Shown piece after piece: positions 7,234 through 15,648 of a stretch of 64,000 bases of DNA (positions are counted from its first letter, which is position 1; every line of letters starts with the position of its first letter). Position numbers and translations under genes: made by a program. Below the pieces are notes generated by a model, which was not told the origin of the DNA, ran no database searches, and saw only the letters and a program-made list of their open reading frames with translations. Location: positions 1 through 64,000 of the forward strand of contig JOFO01000026.1 in assembly GCA_000721275.1 (NCBI GenBank), read 5' to 3'. Source of the DNA: Microtetraspora glauca (lineage in GTDB: Bacteria > Actinomycetota > Actinomycetes > Streptomycetales > Streptomycetaceae).

Positions 7234-8481
7234 CTAGCCGAGGGAGAGGAGGCGCTGGATGGTGTCGGGGTGGAACGACGCGGCCGAGACGCCGTAGGCG
7301 CCCTTGAAGGTGGCGAGCCGGGAGCCGGCCAGCACCGGGTCGGTGGGCCACGCCTTGGCGTACGCCTTGCGGCGGGCGGCGCCCTCGGGGGTGAAGGTCA
7401 TGTTCATCGCGGTACGGACGGAGCCCGAGATGCGCAGGCGGCGCATCCGCTCCTCGCGTTCGGTGACGTACGGCTGGAAGACCCCCGGTGACGACCAGGT
7501 GGAGCTGGACCGCAGCGCCTCCCAGACCAGGCGGGCGTCCCGGAGGGCGATGGACAGGCCCTGGCCGACGACCGGGTCGGTCCAGCCGGCCGCGTCGCCG
7601 ATCAGCACCGCACCGGGGACGGCGGGCCCGTCCGTCCAGGCGTCGTTCATCGGGTAGAAGGCGCACGACTCCGACGGGGTGACCGAGGCGAACATCTCGC
7701 TGCCGGGGATGCAGTCGAGCTGGAACGCCTTGAGGAAGTCCGCCTGCCGGGTCGGGCCGGAGAAGCGGCCCTTCTGGGCGACGTCGTGCAGCAGGTACAG
7801 CCGGGCCTTGGCGCCCGCGCGGGGGAAGACGAAGTAGAGGAGGTCCTTCTCGGTACCGATCGAGGTGACGTGGGCGGGCCAGTCGTGCAGGTCCTCCACG
7901 AGCATGCCGCCGCCCAGCGAGTTCGGCGGGGTCTGGGTGAGGGAGATGCCGAGCTGGCGCCGTGTGGTCGAGGTGCGGCCGTCCGCTCCGACGACGAGCC
8001 GGCAGGGCACCTCGTACTCGACGTCGTCGTGCTCGTAGCGCACGACGGGGTGGGAGCCGCCCGTCACCGTGACGTCGCCGATCCCCCGCACGACCGTGGC
8101 CCCGGCCTCGGCGGCGGCGGTGGCCAGTGCCTCGCACGCCTCGGGGTGGCCGACGTCGAGCACGCCGCGGATGCCGGGAAGCATCTCGTCCAGGTGGAGG
8201 GCGTTGGCCCAGGCGGTCTCCGGGTCGGTGATCTCGTCGTACCCGACGAAGCGGTCGATGTACGTGCCGCCCGCGGCGAGCAGCTGCTTCTCCAGGCCGA
8301 GCGCGAGGAGTTCGACCACGCCCCAGCAGTTGATCACCTCGCCGCGCACCTTGTCCCGGTAGACGGTCTGCCGTTCCAGGAGCAGGACGTCGTAGCCGTC
8401 GCCCGCCAGTGCCGCGGCCAGGGCGGATCCGGCTATTCCGCCGCCGATCACCACTGCGTCCACACGCTCAGCTGTCGCCAT
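7234..8481 (-). CDS. Class A FAD-dependent monooxygenase
   Basis: A 415-residue flavoprotein with the FAD fingerprint VVIGGGIAGSALA at the N-terminus, the DG motif VVGADGRTS near residue 165 and the GD motif LIGDAAGWTDP near residue 290. This is the order seen in PHBH-type aromatic hydroxylases, epoxidases, halogenases and geranylgeranyl reductase relatives. No halogenase WxWxIP motif was seen. It is the first gene of the operon. The chosen ATG at 8481 has GGAGGA five bases upstream, whereas an upstream GTG at 8493 would lie inside that site. It probably hydroxylates, epoxidises or desaturates a late intermediate or oxidises the hydrazine nitrogen. The substrate cannot be read from the sequence. 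Confidence 0.85.
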   Translation of the reverse strand: MATAERVDAVVIGGGIAGSALAAALAGDGYDVLLLERQTVYRDKVRGEVINCWGVVELLALGLEKQLLAAGGTYIDRFVGYDEITDPETAWANALHLDEMLPGIRGVLDVGHPEACEALATAAAEAGATVVRGIGDVTVTGGSHPVVRYEHDDVEYEVPCRLVVGADGRTSTTRRQLGISLTQTPPNSLGGGMLVEDLHDWPAHVTSIGTEKDLLYFVFPRAGAKARLYLLHDVAQKGRFSGPTRQADFLKAFQLDCIPGSEMFASVTPSESCAFYPMNDAWTDGPAVPGAVLIGDAAGWTDPVVGQGLSIALRDARLVWEALRSSSTWSSPGVFQPYVTEREERMRRLRISGSVRTAMNMTFTPEGAARRKAYAKAWPTDPVLAGSRLATFKGAYGVSAASFHPDTIQRLLSLG

Positions 8482-9146
8482 GGAATCCTCCACAGAAGCC
8501 CTTTCGGGGCCTTGCCGTATCGACCACCCCGGAAAATGGGCAGCCGGAAGTCCGAGCCGGTCGAATCGAGAGAGTTGCCGCGGGACGGGAAGTGCGGCAA
8601 AGCAAGGGAATTACTGCCGGAAGAACGGCCCGGGACCCGCGCCCGGGAAAAGGGCACGATTCTGTCGGCGGCCCCGCTGCGTGGTTCTCTTCCGGTCGCC
8701 AGGGGGAAGCGCCGCCGCGCCGGATCGCCGCGCGGACGCTTTCGGTCTCAGGTGGAACGATGCCGGGGGCCGGTGGAGATCGACGGCACCCGGGCCCTGC
8801 TCACGCACGCCGGCTCCGCCTCCCTCGCTGGTCCGCCCTCGGTACGAGTGTCGGTTGCGGCATCCACGATCCGCGCCGGAGCGGGGAGCGGCAATGCCGA
8901 CTTGCGAAAATCGCAGCCCGATTCGGGCAAAGATGCGAATGTCGCTCCTCCGGCGAGGGCGGGAACCGACGGGAAAGCGTTTTCGACGGGAGAGGTGAAC
9001 TCGGTACGGCATCGGACCGGACTTCAGGAGAACTCGGCGCTGCGTGGGGGGAGTTCTCCGGCGACACGCCCACAGGCACGGACGCTTTTCGCCCAGCGAG
9101 GGCCCGGGGTGGGCCCGTACCCGAGGACGCGGGCCCGTCGGCCGTG
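8482..9146. other. Gene-free 665-bp gap upstream of the hydrazine-type operon
   Basis: No convincing gene on either strand. Base composition is locally less GC-rich (for example around 8905-8985). The operon promoter should lie near its 8482-8700 end because the operon is transcribed leftwards from here. An inverted repeat sits at 9027-9059 near the TetR gene end. Short frames in this gap have no recognisable homology or ribosome sites. Confidence 0.6.
9027..9059 (-). terminator. Inverted repeat downstream of the TetR gene
   Basis: GGAGAACTC (9027-9035) pairs perfectly with GAGTTCTCC (9051-9059) around a 15-nt loop, about 90 bases past the TetR stop in its direction of transcription. It may be a terminator or a regulator site. 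There is no U-run. Confidence 0.4.
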
Positions 9147-9764
9147 TCAGGAAGGCGCGAGGCTCGACGTGCCGCAGATGCCGCGCTGGATGATGTCCCA
9201 CATCTGCCGGATCTCCTCCGCCGCGCCCGCCTCGCGCGGCTCCCCGTCGCTCTGCCCGCTCGCGGCGCGCGCCCGGTACTCGGCGCCGAGGATCAGGAAC
9301 CGCGACAGCATCGCCAGGTCCTCCGGACGGACCGCGGCGTGCAACTGCCCCTCCCGGTACGCCTGACAGAAGAGGTCCTGCACGGCGGTGACCCAGGACT
9401 CCGTCCAGGCGAGGTCGCCGGCCGGCCGTTCCCGGCTGAGCCGCGCCGCGGAGCGGACGGCCGGCTCCTCCTCCAGCAGCCGCGCGAGTTCGAGCGTCGC
9501 GTCGATGGCCCGGTGCAGCGCGGGCGCCGGGCCGGACGGCAGGGCGGCGAGGGCCGCCCGGGTGACGCTCTGGCCCATCGCCTGTACGGCGGCGGCCAGT
9601 TCGTCCTTGGTCGAGAAGTGGAACGTCAGCGCGCCCATCGTCGTCCCGGCCGCCCGGCAGACCCGGTTCAGGGCCGCGCCGGCGTAGCCGCTCCGGTCGA
9701 ACTCGGTCGCCGCGGCGTTCACCAGGGCCTGCCGGGTGCGTACCGCCCGTAACTGCCTCGTCAT
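9147..9764 (-). CDS. TetR-family regulator, gamma-butyrolactone (pseudo)receptor-like
   Basis: A 205-residue TetR protein. The N-terminal helix-turn-helix covers residues about 10-55, ending in the FHFSTKDEL segment typical of ScbR/ArpA relatives. The C-terminal ligand domain is more divergent than the second receptor at 12369-13013 but shares its length and a tryptophan-bearing helix. Proximity to an AfsA homologue suggests a hormone receptor or pseudo-receptor, and its position between the hydrazine-type operon and the signalling island makes it a candidate controller of that operon. Start ATG at 9764 is the first after a low-probability upstream region. Ligand is unknown. Confidence 0.85.
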   Translation of the reverse strand: MTRQLRAVRTRQALVNAAATEFDRSGYAGAALNRVCRAAGTTMGALTFHFSTKDELAAAVQAMGQSVTRAALAALPSGPAPALHRAIDATLELARLLEEEPAVRSAARLSRERPAGDLAWTESWVTAVQDLFCQAYREGQLHAAVRPEDLAMLSRFLILGAEYRARAASGQSDGEPREAGAAEEIRQMWDIIQRGICGTSSLAPS

Positions 9765-10201
9765 TCATGTCTCCGGTCGCTGGTCGGTGGTCAACAGGAC
9801 GGCCCCTTCCGGCGCCGGCGGCGAGGACGGCAACTGCTTCCCGCCACGCGTACGACAGGCGCCGCGGAGAGGGAACGCACCGCCCCGCCCGCCCCCGGAC
9901 CGGCCCGGTCGCGGAGCACCGGACGGCCCCTCCACGGGAGCGGTACGTACCTGCGGCCCCCGTTCCACGGGCGCCGCAGGGGGGTCGGCCTCGTTGTCCA
10001 GCGGTCGTGGCGGCCAGTGTGACGCCGCAGGTCAGCGACGACAAGGCCGTGGATCACGGTTGGCCGATTCAGGCAGAGTCCGGCCTCCGCTCCGAAGGCG
10101 CGGACGTGCGGGGCGGGTTGGCCGGTTCGCCCCAACAAAAAAATAGCAGCACCTATTATTCTCTGGTCGTCGAACCCCCGAGCCGCCCCCCGGAGTCCCT
10201 C
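9765..10201. other. 437-bp divergent promoter region
   Basis: Lies between the divergent TetR gene and the IS701-like gene. I see no gene in it. The right end is AT-rich (10135-10162), unusual for this window, and carries a small inverted repeat described separately. Confidence 0.6.
10142..10157. promoter_or_regulatory. Candidate operator ATAG-N6-CTAT (1)
   Basis: AATAG (10142-10146) and CTATT (10153-10157) form an inverted repeat with a 6-base spacer in the AT-rich stretch 45 bases before the IS701-like start. The same ATAG-N6-CTAT core occurs in the receptor/afsA gap at 13096-13115. Such a shared palindrome suggests one TetR receptor binds both promoters. This is inferred from two sites only. 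Confidence 0.45.
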
Positions 10202-11437
10202 ATGACCCACGCCGCCCGCGGTGCAGACCGGCCGTCCATCCTGGAGGAAGGGCATCGCGTCGCCGGTTTCGCCGATCAGCTCTTCACGCACTTACCCAGG
10301 GCGGACCAGCGCCGCTGGGCCGCCGCGTACCTCCTGGGACTTCTGGCGGTGTCGGGCAGGAAGTCGGTGCGCAGCCTGGCTGCCGCCATCACCGACTCCC
10401 CCACCGCCTCGCAGTCGCTGCACCGCTTCATCAACGCCAGCCCGTGGGACTGGCAGCCGGTCCGCAGCGAGCTGAGGCACTGGGTCGAGCAGCGGACGCG
10501 GCCGAAGGCGTGGACCGTCGGTGTCGCCGTGCTGCCGAAGCGGGGCGACCAGTCGTGCGGGGTGCACCGCAGGTTCGTGCCGGCCCTGGGCCGGACCATC
10601 AACTGCCAGGTCGGCATCGGGCAGTTCCTGGCGACGAGCCGCGGTCAGATCCCCGTGGACTGGCGTCTGCACCTGCCGACCGAGTGGAGCGAGGACAAGC
10701 TGCGCCGCCGCACGCGCATCCCGGAGGGCGTCCACCCCCTGCCGGCCTGGGCGCAGGTGCTCGACCTGGCCGACACGTCGGCCGCCGGCCCCTCCCCGGC
10801 CCTGCCGCTCGTGGCGGATCTCCGCGAGTACGAGTCCGACCGGCTCCTCCTGGGGCTGCGGCAGCGTGCCCAGGACTTCGTCGTCGCCGTCCCCGACACC
10901 CTGGCCGTCCAGCCTCCCGCGGCGGTCCGGCCCTCCGATCCGGCCGGCGGCGGTTCCGCCGCGCCGGTCGGCGCGCGGCGTTTCCTGGAGACGCAGGGTG
11001 AGCTGCTGCGCTCGGTGCTGGGGGCGGGCCACCTCCGCCCCTCGGGCCTGACCCGGGTGGTCACCGGCCTGGTGCGCCTCCCCCGCGGCCCGCAGCCGCA
11101 GCGCTTCTACCGGCTGTTCGCCGAGGTCCCCCGGGACGGCGAGCAGCCCGCCGCACTGTGGCTCACCACGCTCGTCCACCTGTCCATGGAGGAACTCCTG
11201 GAGCTGGCGGCGCTGTCGGCCACCACTCCCCGGGCGATGCGCCGGCTGGAGGGCGGCTTCGGGCTCCAGGACTTCGAGGGCAGGTCCTATCCGGGCTGGC
11301 ACCGCCATGTGACGCTGGTGTCGGCGGCGTGCGCCTTCCAGGAACTGTCGGAGGTCGATCCGGCCGGTCCTTCCGGCGTCGTCTCCCCCGCCCGCCTGAT
11401 CAGGGCGCCCCGCCCGCCGGCGCGGCTTCCGGTCTGA
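10202..11437 (+). CDS. Domesticated IS701-type transposase-like protein
   Basis: A 411-residue protein that follows the IS701/IS4-type DDE transposase along its length. Recognisable segments are the NCQVGIG strand, the DWRLHLPTEW block and the C-terminal FEGRSYPGWHRHVTL block. In active relatives the first acidic residues lie in a VIDDTGFPK-type strand. Here the corresponding strand reads VGVAVLPKRG, so the leading aspartates are gone. No flanking terminal inverted repeats or target duplication were found. The ATG at 10202 has GGAG seven bases upstream. It looks like a fixed, non-mobile gene, perhaps a DNA-binding regulator co-opted into the signalling island. Family call is firm and function is unknown. 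Confidence 0.75.
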   Translation: MTHAARGADRPSILEEGHRVAGFADQLFTHLPRADQRRWAAAYLLGLLAVSGRKSVRSLAAAITDSPTASQSLHRFINASPWDWQPVRSELRHWVEQRTRPKAWTVGVAVLPKRGDQSCGVHRRFVPALGRTINCQVGIGQFLATSRGQIPVDWRLHLPTEWSEDKLRRRTRIPEGVHPLPAWAQVLDLADTSAAGPSPALPLVADLREYESDRLLLGLRQRAQDFVVAVPDTLAVQPPAAVRPSDPAGGGSAAPVGARRFLETQGELLRSVLGAGHLRPSGLTRVVTGLVRLPRGPQPQRFYRLFAEVPRDGEQPAALWLTTLVHLSMEELLELAALSATTPRAMRRLEGGFGLQDFEGRSYPGWHRHVTLVSAACAFQELSEVDPAGPSGVVSPARLIRAPRPPARLPV

Positions 11438-11543
11438 CGCGGCGCGGCCCTCCGGTACGTGGGACCCCACGGCCCCGGCAGGGTTCAGCCGTACTCCCCC
11501 GCCGTCCACGGGTACGCGGCGCCGCACCACCGCCCCGCCGGCT

Positions 11544-12317
11544 TCACACCGCGCTCCACCCCCCGTCCACCGCCACCGCTCCGCCGGTGACGAACGACGC
11601 CCGGCCGCTGCACAGCCACAGCGCGGCCTGCGCGATCTCCTCCGGGTCCGCGAGCCGCTTCTGCACCGCGCGTCTGCTCAGCCTCTCGACCGCCTCGGGC
11701 GTGCCGTCCAGGTACGGCTCCAGCTGCGGGGTGCGGGTGGCGCCCACCATCAGCGCGTTCACCCTGATGCCGGCGCCCCCGTACTCCGCCGCGGCGGCCC
11801 GGGTGAGCCCGAGGACCGCGTGCTTGGCGGCGATGTACGGGGCGGTGGCGCCGGTCGCCGAATGCCCGGCGACGCTGGACGTGTTGACGATGGCGCCGCC
11901 GTGCTCCTGGCGGAGCATGACGGGGATCTGCCGGCGCATGCAGTTCCAGACGCCCCGCACGTTGACGTCCATGACCGTGTCGTAGGCGTCCTCGTCGAGT
12001 TCGTGCAGGGCGGGGCCGAACTCCCCCGCCCCGGCGTTGTTGAAGGCGGCGTCCAGCGCGCCGTACTCCTCGACCGCCCGGTCGACGGCCGCCCCCACCT
12101 CATCGGGGTTCCGTACGTCGCCGGGCACGGCCAGCGCCCGCCCGCCGTCCCCGCGGATCGTCCCGGCCAGTTCGCGCAGCGCGTCCGCGCGCCGGGCCAG
12201 CAGCACGACGGCCGCGCCCTCCCTGGCGAAGAGCCGCGCGGCGGCGGCCCCGATGCCGCTGGACGCTCCGGTGATCATGATCGTGCGCCCCTGTAACGCT
12301 CCCGCTTCATGTGACAT
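11544..12317 (-). CDS. Short-chain dehydrogenase/reductase
   Basis: A 257-residue classical SDR with the NAD(P) motif TGASSGIG near residue 17, the NNAG motif near residue 93 and the catalytic Ser ... YIAAK (Tyr-x3-Lys) near residue 160. It lies 51 bases behind the ScbR-like gene on the same strand and is probably co-transcribed with it. In several Streptomyces species an SDR beside afsA/receptor genes reduces a keto group during butyrolactone biosynthesis (BarS1-like), so such a role is possible here. General oxidoreductase action on a cluster product is an equal alternative. Family certain, role inferred. Confidence 0.85.
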   Translation of the reverse strand: MSHEAGALQGRTIMITGASSGIGAAAARLFAREGAAVVLLARRADALRELAGTIRGDGGRALAVPGDVRNPDEVGAAVDRAVEEYGALDAAFNNAGAGEFGPALHELDEDAYDTVMDVNVRGVWNCMRRQIPVMLRQEHGGAIVNTSSVAGHSATGATAPYIAAKHAVLGLTRAAAAEYGGAGIRVNALMVGATRTPQLEPYLDGTPEAVERLSRRAVQKRLADPEEIAQAALWLCSGRASFVTGGAVAVDGGWSAV

Positions 12318-12368
12318 ACGCGGATTGAACGCCAGGCACGCGGGAGCGCGGCAGACCGCCCGGGGCCG

Positions 12369-13013
12369 TCAGGACCGATTCACGCCATCCGCAGCGGTGC
12401 CGGCGTCGGCGGAACGCACCGTCTCCAGGACCCTGGCCGCGCATTCCTCACCGGCGACGAGCGGCAGCAGCAGGACCCACATCTGCCGGACGCGGTCCGG
12501 GAGGTCCTTCCGGCCGCTGTCGAGCTGGGCGTTCATCTGCGCGCCGGTGCAGGCGTTGACCACGAGCTGGGCCAGCGACCGGACGTCCACGCCGGGCCGC
12601 AGCTCGCCGTTCTCGCCGGCCTCGCGCAGGAACGGCTGCAGCACCTCCGCCCACTGCCGGTAGGAGTTGCCCTCCTCGTCGCAGGCGAAGTACTCCTGGT
12701 CCATCACCAGCCGGGCGCCCGCCAGCAGTAAAGGGTCGTCCCGCAGCTGCGTCGCCCACGCCATGGTGATGTCCACGGCGCCCTGGAGGCCGGTGGCCGT
12801 GGTCATGGTCACCAGCTCCGGCTGGCTCCGGACGATCTCACGGGCGAGCTCCTCCTTCGACGCGAAGTGGAAGTAGAGCGCCCCCAGCGTCAGGTTCGCC
12901 CGCCTCGTGATCTTGCTGACGCTCGCCCCGGCGAACCCGAGCTCGGCGAAGACCTCGGCGCCCGCCCTCAGAATGGCCGCCCGCGTCCGAGCACTCCGCT
13001 CCTGCTGAGCCAC
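12369..13013 (-). CDS. Gamma-butyrolactone receptor (ScbR/ArpA family, TetR fold)
   Basis: A 214-residue TetR protein whose HTH region ends in LGALYFHFASKEELA, a signature of A-factor receptor homologues. The ligand domain contains the YRQWAEVLQPFL helix with a tryptophan in the position typical of hormone-binding receptors. The GTG at 13013 is preceded by GGGGAGG seven bases upstream. A longer frame to 13106 would start within the palindromic promoter region and is unlikely. It is transcribed away from the AfsA gene, the standard receptor/synthase arrangement, so it should repress its own and the afsA promoter until the hormone is made. Candidate operators are at 13096-13115 and 13139-13167. 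Confidence 0.92.
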   Translation of the reverse strand: MAQQERSARTRAAILRAGAEVFAELGFAGASVSKITRRANLTLGALYFHFASKEELAREIVRSQPELVTMTTATGLQGAVDITMAWATQLRDDPLLLAGARLVMDQEYFACDEEGNSYRQWAEVLQPFLREAGENGELRPGVDVRSLAQLVVNACTGAQMNAQLDSGRKDLPDRVRQMWVLLLPLVAGEECAARVLETVRSADAGTAADGVNRS

Positions 13014-13095
13014 GCACCCGCCTCCCCTGTCCTTCGACCGTCTCCCGGCTGTCCCTCGGCTGTCCCTCGGCTGCCTCTCGGCTCCCTCGACAATA

Positions 13096-13115
13096 AACAT
13101 AGTCATCTCTATGTT
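13096..13115. promoter_or_regulatory. Candidate receptor operator, palindrome 1 (ATAG-N6-CTAT)
   Basis: AACATAG (13096-13102) and CTATGTT (13109-13115) form a perfect 7-6-7 inverted repeat in the gap between the divergent receptor and afsA genes. It sits over the expected receptor promoter. It shares the ATAG-N6-CTAT core with 10142-10157. Size and location fit a gamma-butyrolactone receptor operator. Binding is not shown by sequence alone. Confidence 0.6.
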
Positions 13116-13138
13116 GCTGCGCAGGGTTCACTTGCACC

Positions 13139-13167
13139 GTTGTCTGCAGGACTCGCCTGCAGACAAC
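13139..13167. promoter_or_regulatory. Perfect 12-5-12 palindrome ahead of afsA
   Basis: GTTGTCTGCAGG (13139-13150) and CCTGCAGACAAC (13156-13167) are exact reverse complements around ACTCG, ending 25 bases before the afsA ATG. It may be an operator overlapping the afsA promoter, or a leader RNA hairpin just before the ribosome site. There is no U-run. Confidence 0.6.
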
Positions 13168-13192
13168 CCGCATCGTTCCAGGGGAACTTCCG

Positions 13193-14128
13193 ATGAACAT
13201 CACAACTGGCTTAATCGCGCCTCTCGAAGGCATCCAGCACGTCCCCAAGAATCTGACCCGCAAGACCGCCCCCGGTCAGGCGTTCGTGACGGGGTGGCGC
13301 CGGCACGACGACGGCGTCTCGCACACCGTCCTCGCCGACTGGCCCGCGCACCACCCCCTCTACACGTCCCACAAAGGGCACTACCACCCGCTGATCCTCT
13401 CCGAGACGATCCGCCAGGCCCTCGCCCTGCTGTCGCACGTCGCCCACGACATCCCCCTCGACTTCCGCCTGGGCTGGGAGTCCTACGACAGTTCCGCCGT
13501 CCCGACCGCCCTGCGGACCGGACCGGACCCGGCCCACGTACGCCTGACGGTCTCCCACACCGAGGTGGACCGCCACCGCCGCGGATCCGTCCGCCTCGCC
13601 ACGCAGATCACGGCCACGCGCGACGGGGAACCCCTCGGCATCGCCCGCGTGCGCTACACCGCCGTCCCTCCGGCGATCTACGACCGGCTGCGGGGGGCGT
13701 ACGCGGACGCGCGGGCCAGCACGGCACGCGCCCTCCCCGTCGGCCCCGCCCTCGATGACGCCACCCGGGGCCGGCAGACCTCCCTGGACGACGCCGTCCT
13801 GAGCCCGCTCGGCGAGTCGCACCGCTGGCAGCTGCGCGTGAACACCGCCAACCGCTCCTTCTTCGACCACGCCCACGACCACATACCGGGGCTGGTGTTC
13901 CTCGAAGCCGCCGCCCAGGCCGCGCAGGCCCTGTCCGGCGCCGCCCAGACCGTCCCCACCGAGTTCGACGCCCGGTTCGTCCGCTACGTCGAACTGGACG
14001 CGCCCTGCTGGATCGAGGCGACTCCGCTGCGCCGCGGCCGGAACGGCGTCGTCCGCACGGAGGTCACCGGCCACCAGGCCGGCAGCGAGGTCTTCTCCGT
14101 ACGCGTGACCGCCCTCGAACACGCCTGA
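13193..14128 (+). CDS. AfsA/ScbA-family gamma-butyrolactone synthase
   Basis: A 311-residue protein of the usual AfsA length with two hot-dog halves, the conserved early segment HPLYTSHKGHYHPLILSE and the late segment FFDHAHDHIPGLVFLEAAAQA. AfsA enzymes condense a beta-ketoacyl group from acyl carrier protein with dihydroxyacetone phosphate, the first step of A-factor-type butyrolactone or related butenolide/furan signals. Divergent orientation from the ScbR-like receptor is the classical arrangement. The ATG at 13193 has AGGGGAAC about ten bases upstream. No dedicated butenolide reductase is obvious beside it except possibly the SDR at 11544. The presence of a synthase gene argues that the locus makes its own signal. 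Confidence 0.93.
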   Translation: MNITTGLIAPLEGIQHVPKNLTRKTAPGQAFVTGWRRHDDGVSHTVLADWPAHHPLYTSHKGHYHPLILSETIRQALALLSHVAHDIPLDFRLGWESYDSSAVPTALRTGPDPAHVRLTVSHTEVDRHRRGSVRLATQITATRDGEPLGIARVRYTAVPPAIYDRLRGAYADARASTARALPVGPALDDATRGRQTSLDDAVLSPLGESHRWQLRVNTANRSFFDHAHDHIPGLVFLEAAAQAAQALSGAAQTVPTEFDARFVRYVELDAPCWIEATPLRRGRNGVVRTEVTGHQAGSEVFSVRVTALEHA

Positions 14129-14159
14129 GCCCCACTCCCGGCTCTCTCCCCGAAGCCCT

Positions 14160-14189
14160 GTGATCGTGGCGCCGCCACGCCACGATCAC
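14160..14189 (+). terminator. Terminator-like hairpin after afsA
   Basis: GTGATCGTGGCG (14160-14171) pairs perfectly with CGCCACGATCAC (14178-14189) around a 6-nt loop, 31 bases after the afsA stop. No U-run, as is usual in Streptomyces. The rest of 14190-14474 shows no gene and should hold the AraC promoter. Confidence 0.65.
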
Positions 14190-14474
14190 GGCCCCGGAAC
14201 GCCGCCGCTCGTCGTCGCACCCTCCACCTCGCCGCGGCGGACGTCGGGCCGGCCGATTCCTGCCTGTGGTTCTGCCTGGAGCGGGAGTCCGGCCGCTGCT
14301 TGGCTGTTGCGTACGGGCGGGAACCCGGACCCGCCGAGGCGGTCCTGGCCGCGCGCCCGCGAGGCCGTCGCCCGTACGACGAGCCGTCCGGCCGCCGTCG
14401 TCCGGCAGGTGCAGCGGTCCTGTCGGCGCCTGCCGGGCCCGGAGCCACTTCCTTTGAGCGGAGAGAAATTGAGT

Positions 14475-15518
14475 GTGGTGTTGACGACCGCCTCCGTGCC
14501 GGACCGGGACAAGGTCGCGTACTGGAACGATGCGGTGAGCAGGACCCTCGTGCCGATGGTGGTGTCCCCACGGGGTGACGGGCCGTTCGACGGCCGGATC
14601 GCCACCACCCGTCTCGCGTACCTCCAGGTCTCGACCGTGGAGGCCGACGCGGGGCGCGTCAGCCGCACGCCGGCCCTCATCTCCGGGCCGTCCGACGCCC
14701 TGGTGGCGGTCGGTGTCCAGACGGCCGGCACGGCCACCTTCGTCCAGGACGGCAGGCGGGCCGAGGTGCACGAGGGCGACCTCGTGGTGTACGACACCGC
14801 CCGGCCCTACTCCTTCGACTATCCGCAGCGCTTCGCGGCGCACGTCTTCCAGCTGCCGCGCCGCACCCTGGGCGTGCCGGACAGGGACATCCGGCGGGTC
14901 ACGGGCCGTGCCATCGGCGCCGAGAAGGGCGTCGGCGCGATGCTGTTCCCCTTCCTGTCCGCCCTGGCATCCTCCCCCGCCGACGGCTACCCGCCCGCCG
15001 TGGCGGACCGGCTGGCCGGCAACGTGGTCGAGCTGCTCGCCACCCTGATCACCGAGCGGGCCCACCCGGGCGACGCGGAGACGCACGCTCCGAGCCACCT
15101 GGTCCGGCGTGTGCGGGACCACATCAACCGGAACCTGGGCGACCCGGACCTGTCACCGGAGGGCATCGCCCGGGCCCACCGGATCTCCGTCCGATACCTG
15201 CACCGGCTGTTCGAGGGCGAGGGGACCACCGTCGGTCAGCTCATCCGGCAACGACGCCTGGAGGAATGCGGCCGTGAACTGGCCCGCCGCGGCGGGACGG
15301 CCCCCACCGTGTCCGCCGTGGCTCAGAGGTGGGGTTTCCTCAGCCCGGCGCACTTCAGCCGGTCCTTCCGCACCGCCTACGGCGTCTCCCCCCGTGAGTG
15401 GCGCAACCTGCGTACCGCCCAGGACGTCCCCGAAAGGGCACCGGCAGTCCCCGCCGTACCCGGGAGTCCCCCCGGTGCCGGCCGACGCGGGGCCGGTCTC
15501 GCGACGGCCGGCAGGTGA
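14475..15518 (+). CDS. AraC-family transcriptional regulator (1)
   Basis: A 347-residue regulator with an AraC-binding-like N-terminal domain (residues about 10-190) and a C-terminal double HTH with the segments IARAHRISVRYLHRLFEGEG and WGFLSPAHFSRSFRTAYGVSP. The start is GTG at 14475, with GGAGAG nine bases upstream. A TTG at 14469 would be too close to that site. It lies after afsA with a hairpin between, and 130 bases before an esterase gene on the same strand. It is a close relative of the AraC protein at 19689-20597, sharing the IARAHxISVRYL helix. Its ligand and targets are unknown, and the adjacent hydrolase is a likely target. Confidence 0.85.
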   Translation: MVLTTASVPDRDKVAYWNDAVSRTLVPMVVSPRGDGPFDGRIATTRLAYLQVSTVEADAGRVSRTPALISGPSDALVAVGVQTAGTATFVQDGRRAEVHEGDLVVYDTARPYSFDYPQRFAAHVFQLPRRTLGVPDRDIRRVTGRAIGAEKGVGAMLFPFLSALASSPADGYPPAVADRLAGNVVELLATLITERAHPGDAETHAPSHLVRRVRDHINRNLGDPDLSPEGIARAHRISVRYLHRLFEGEGTTVGQLIRQRRLEECGRELARRGGTAPTVSAVAQRWGFLSPAHFSRSFRTAYGVSPREWRNLRTAQDVPERAPAVPAVPGSPPGAGRRGAGLATAGR

Positions 15519-15648
15519 GGACCCGCGGCGGTCGCCCCGTCCCCGCGGCGGCCGCGTCCGGCCCTCGCCGGCGCCCCTACCGGCACACCGCCGGAACCCG
15601 CGGGCCGGTTCGCCCCTTCGTTCAGCCACTCCCGGCAGGAGACCGTGT

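Noticed and set aside
8748..8930. Short minus-strand frame of 60 codons in the 8482-9146 gap
   Set aside because: No ribosome site, no family resemblance and atypical composition, so not called as a gene.
10202..11437. Active insertion sequence
   Set aside because: No terminal inverted repeats or target duplication seen and the leading catalytic residues are absent. Retained as a domesticated protein instead.
13014..13106. Upstream extension of the ScbR-like gene to 13106
   Set aside because: It would place the start codon inside the palindromic promoter region, and the GTG at 13013 has a good ribosome site.
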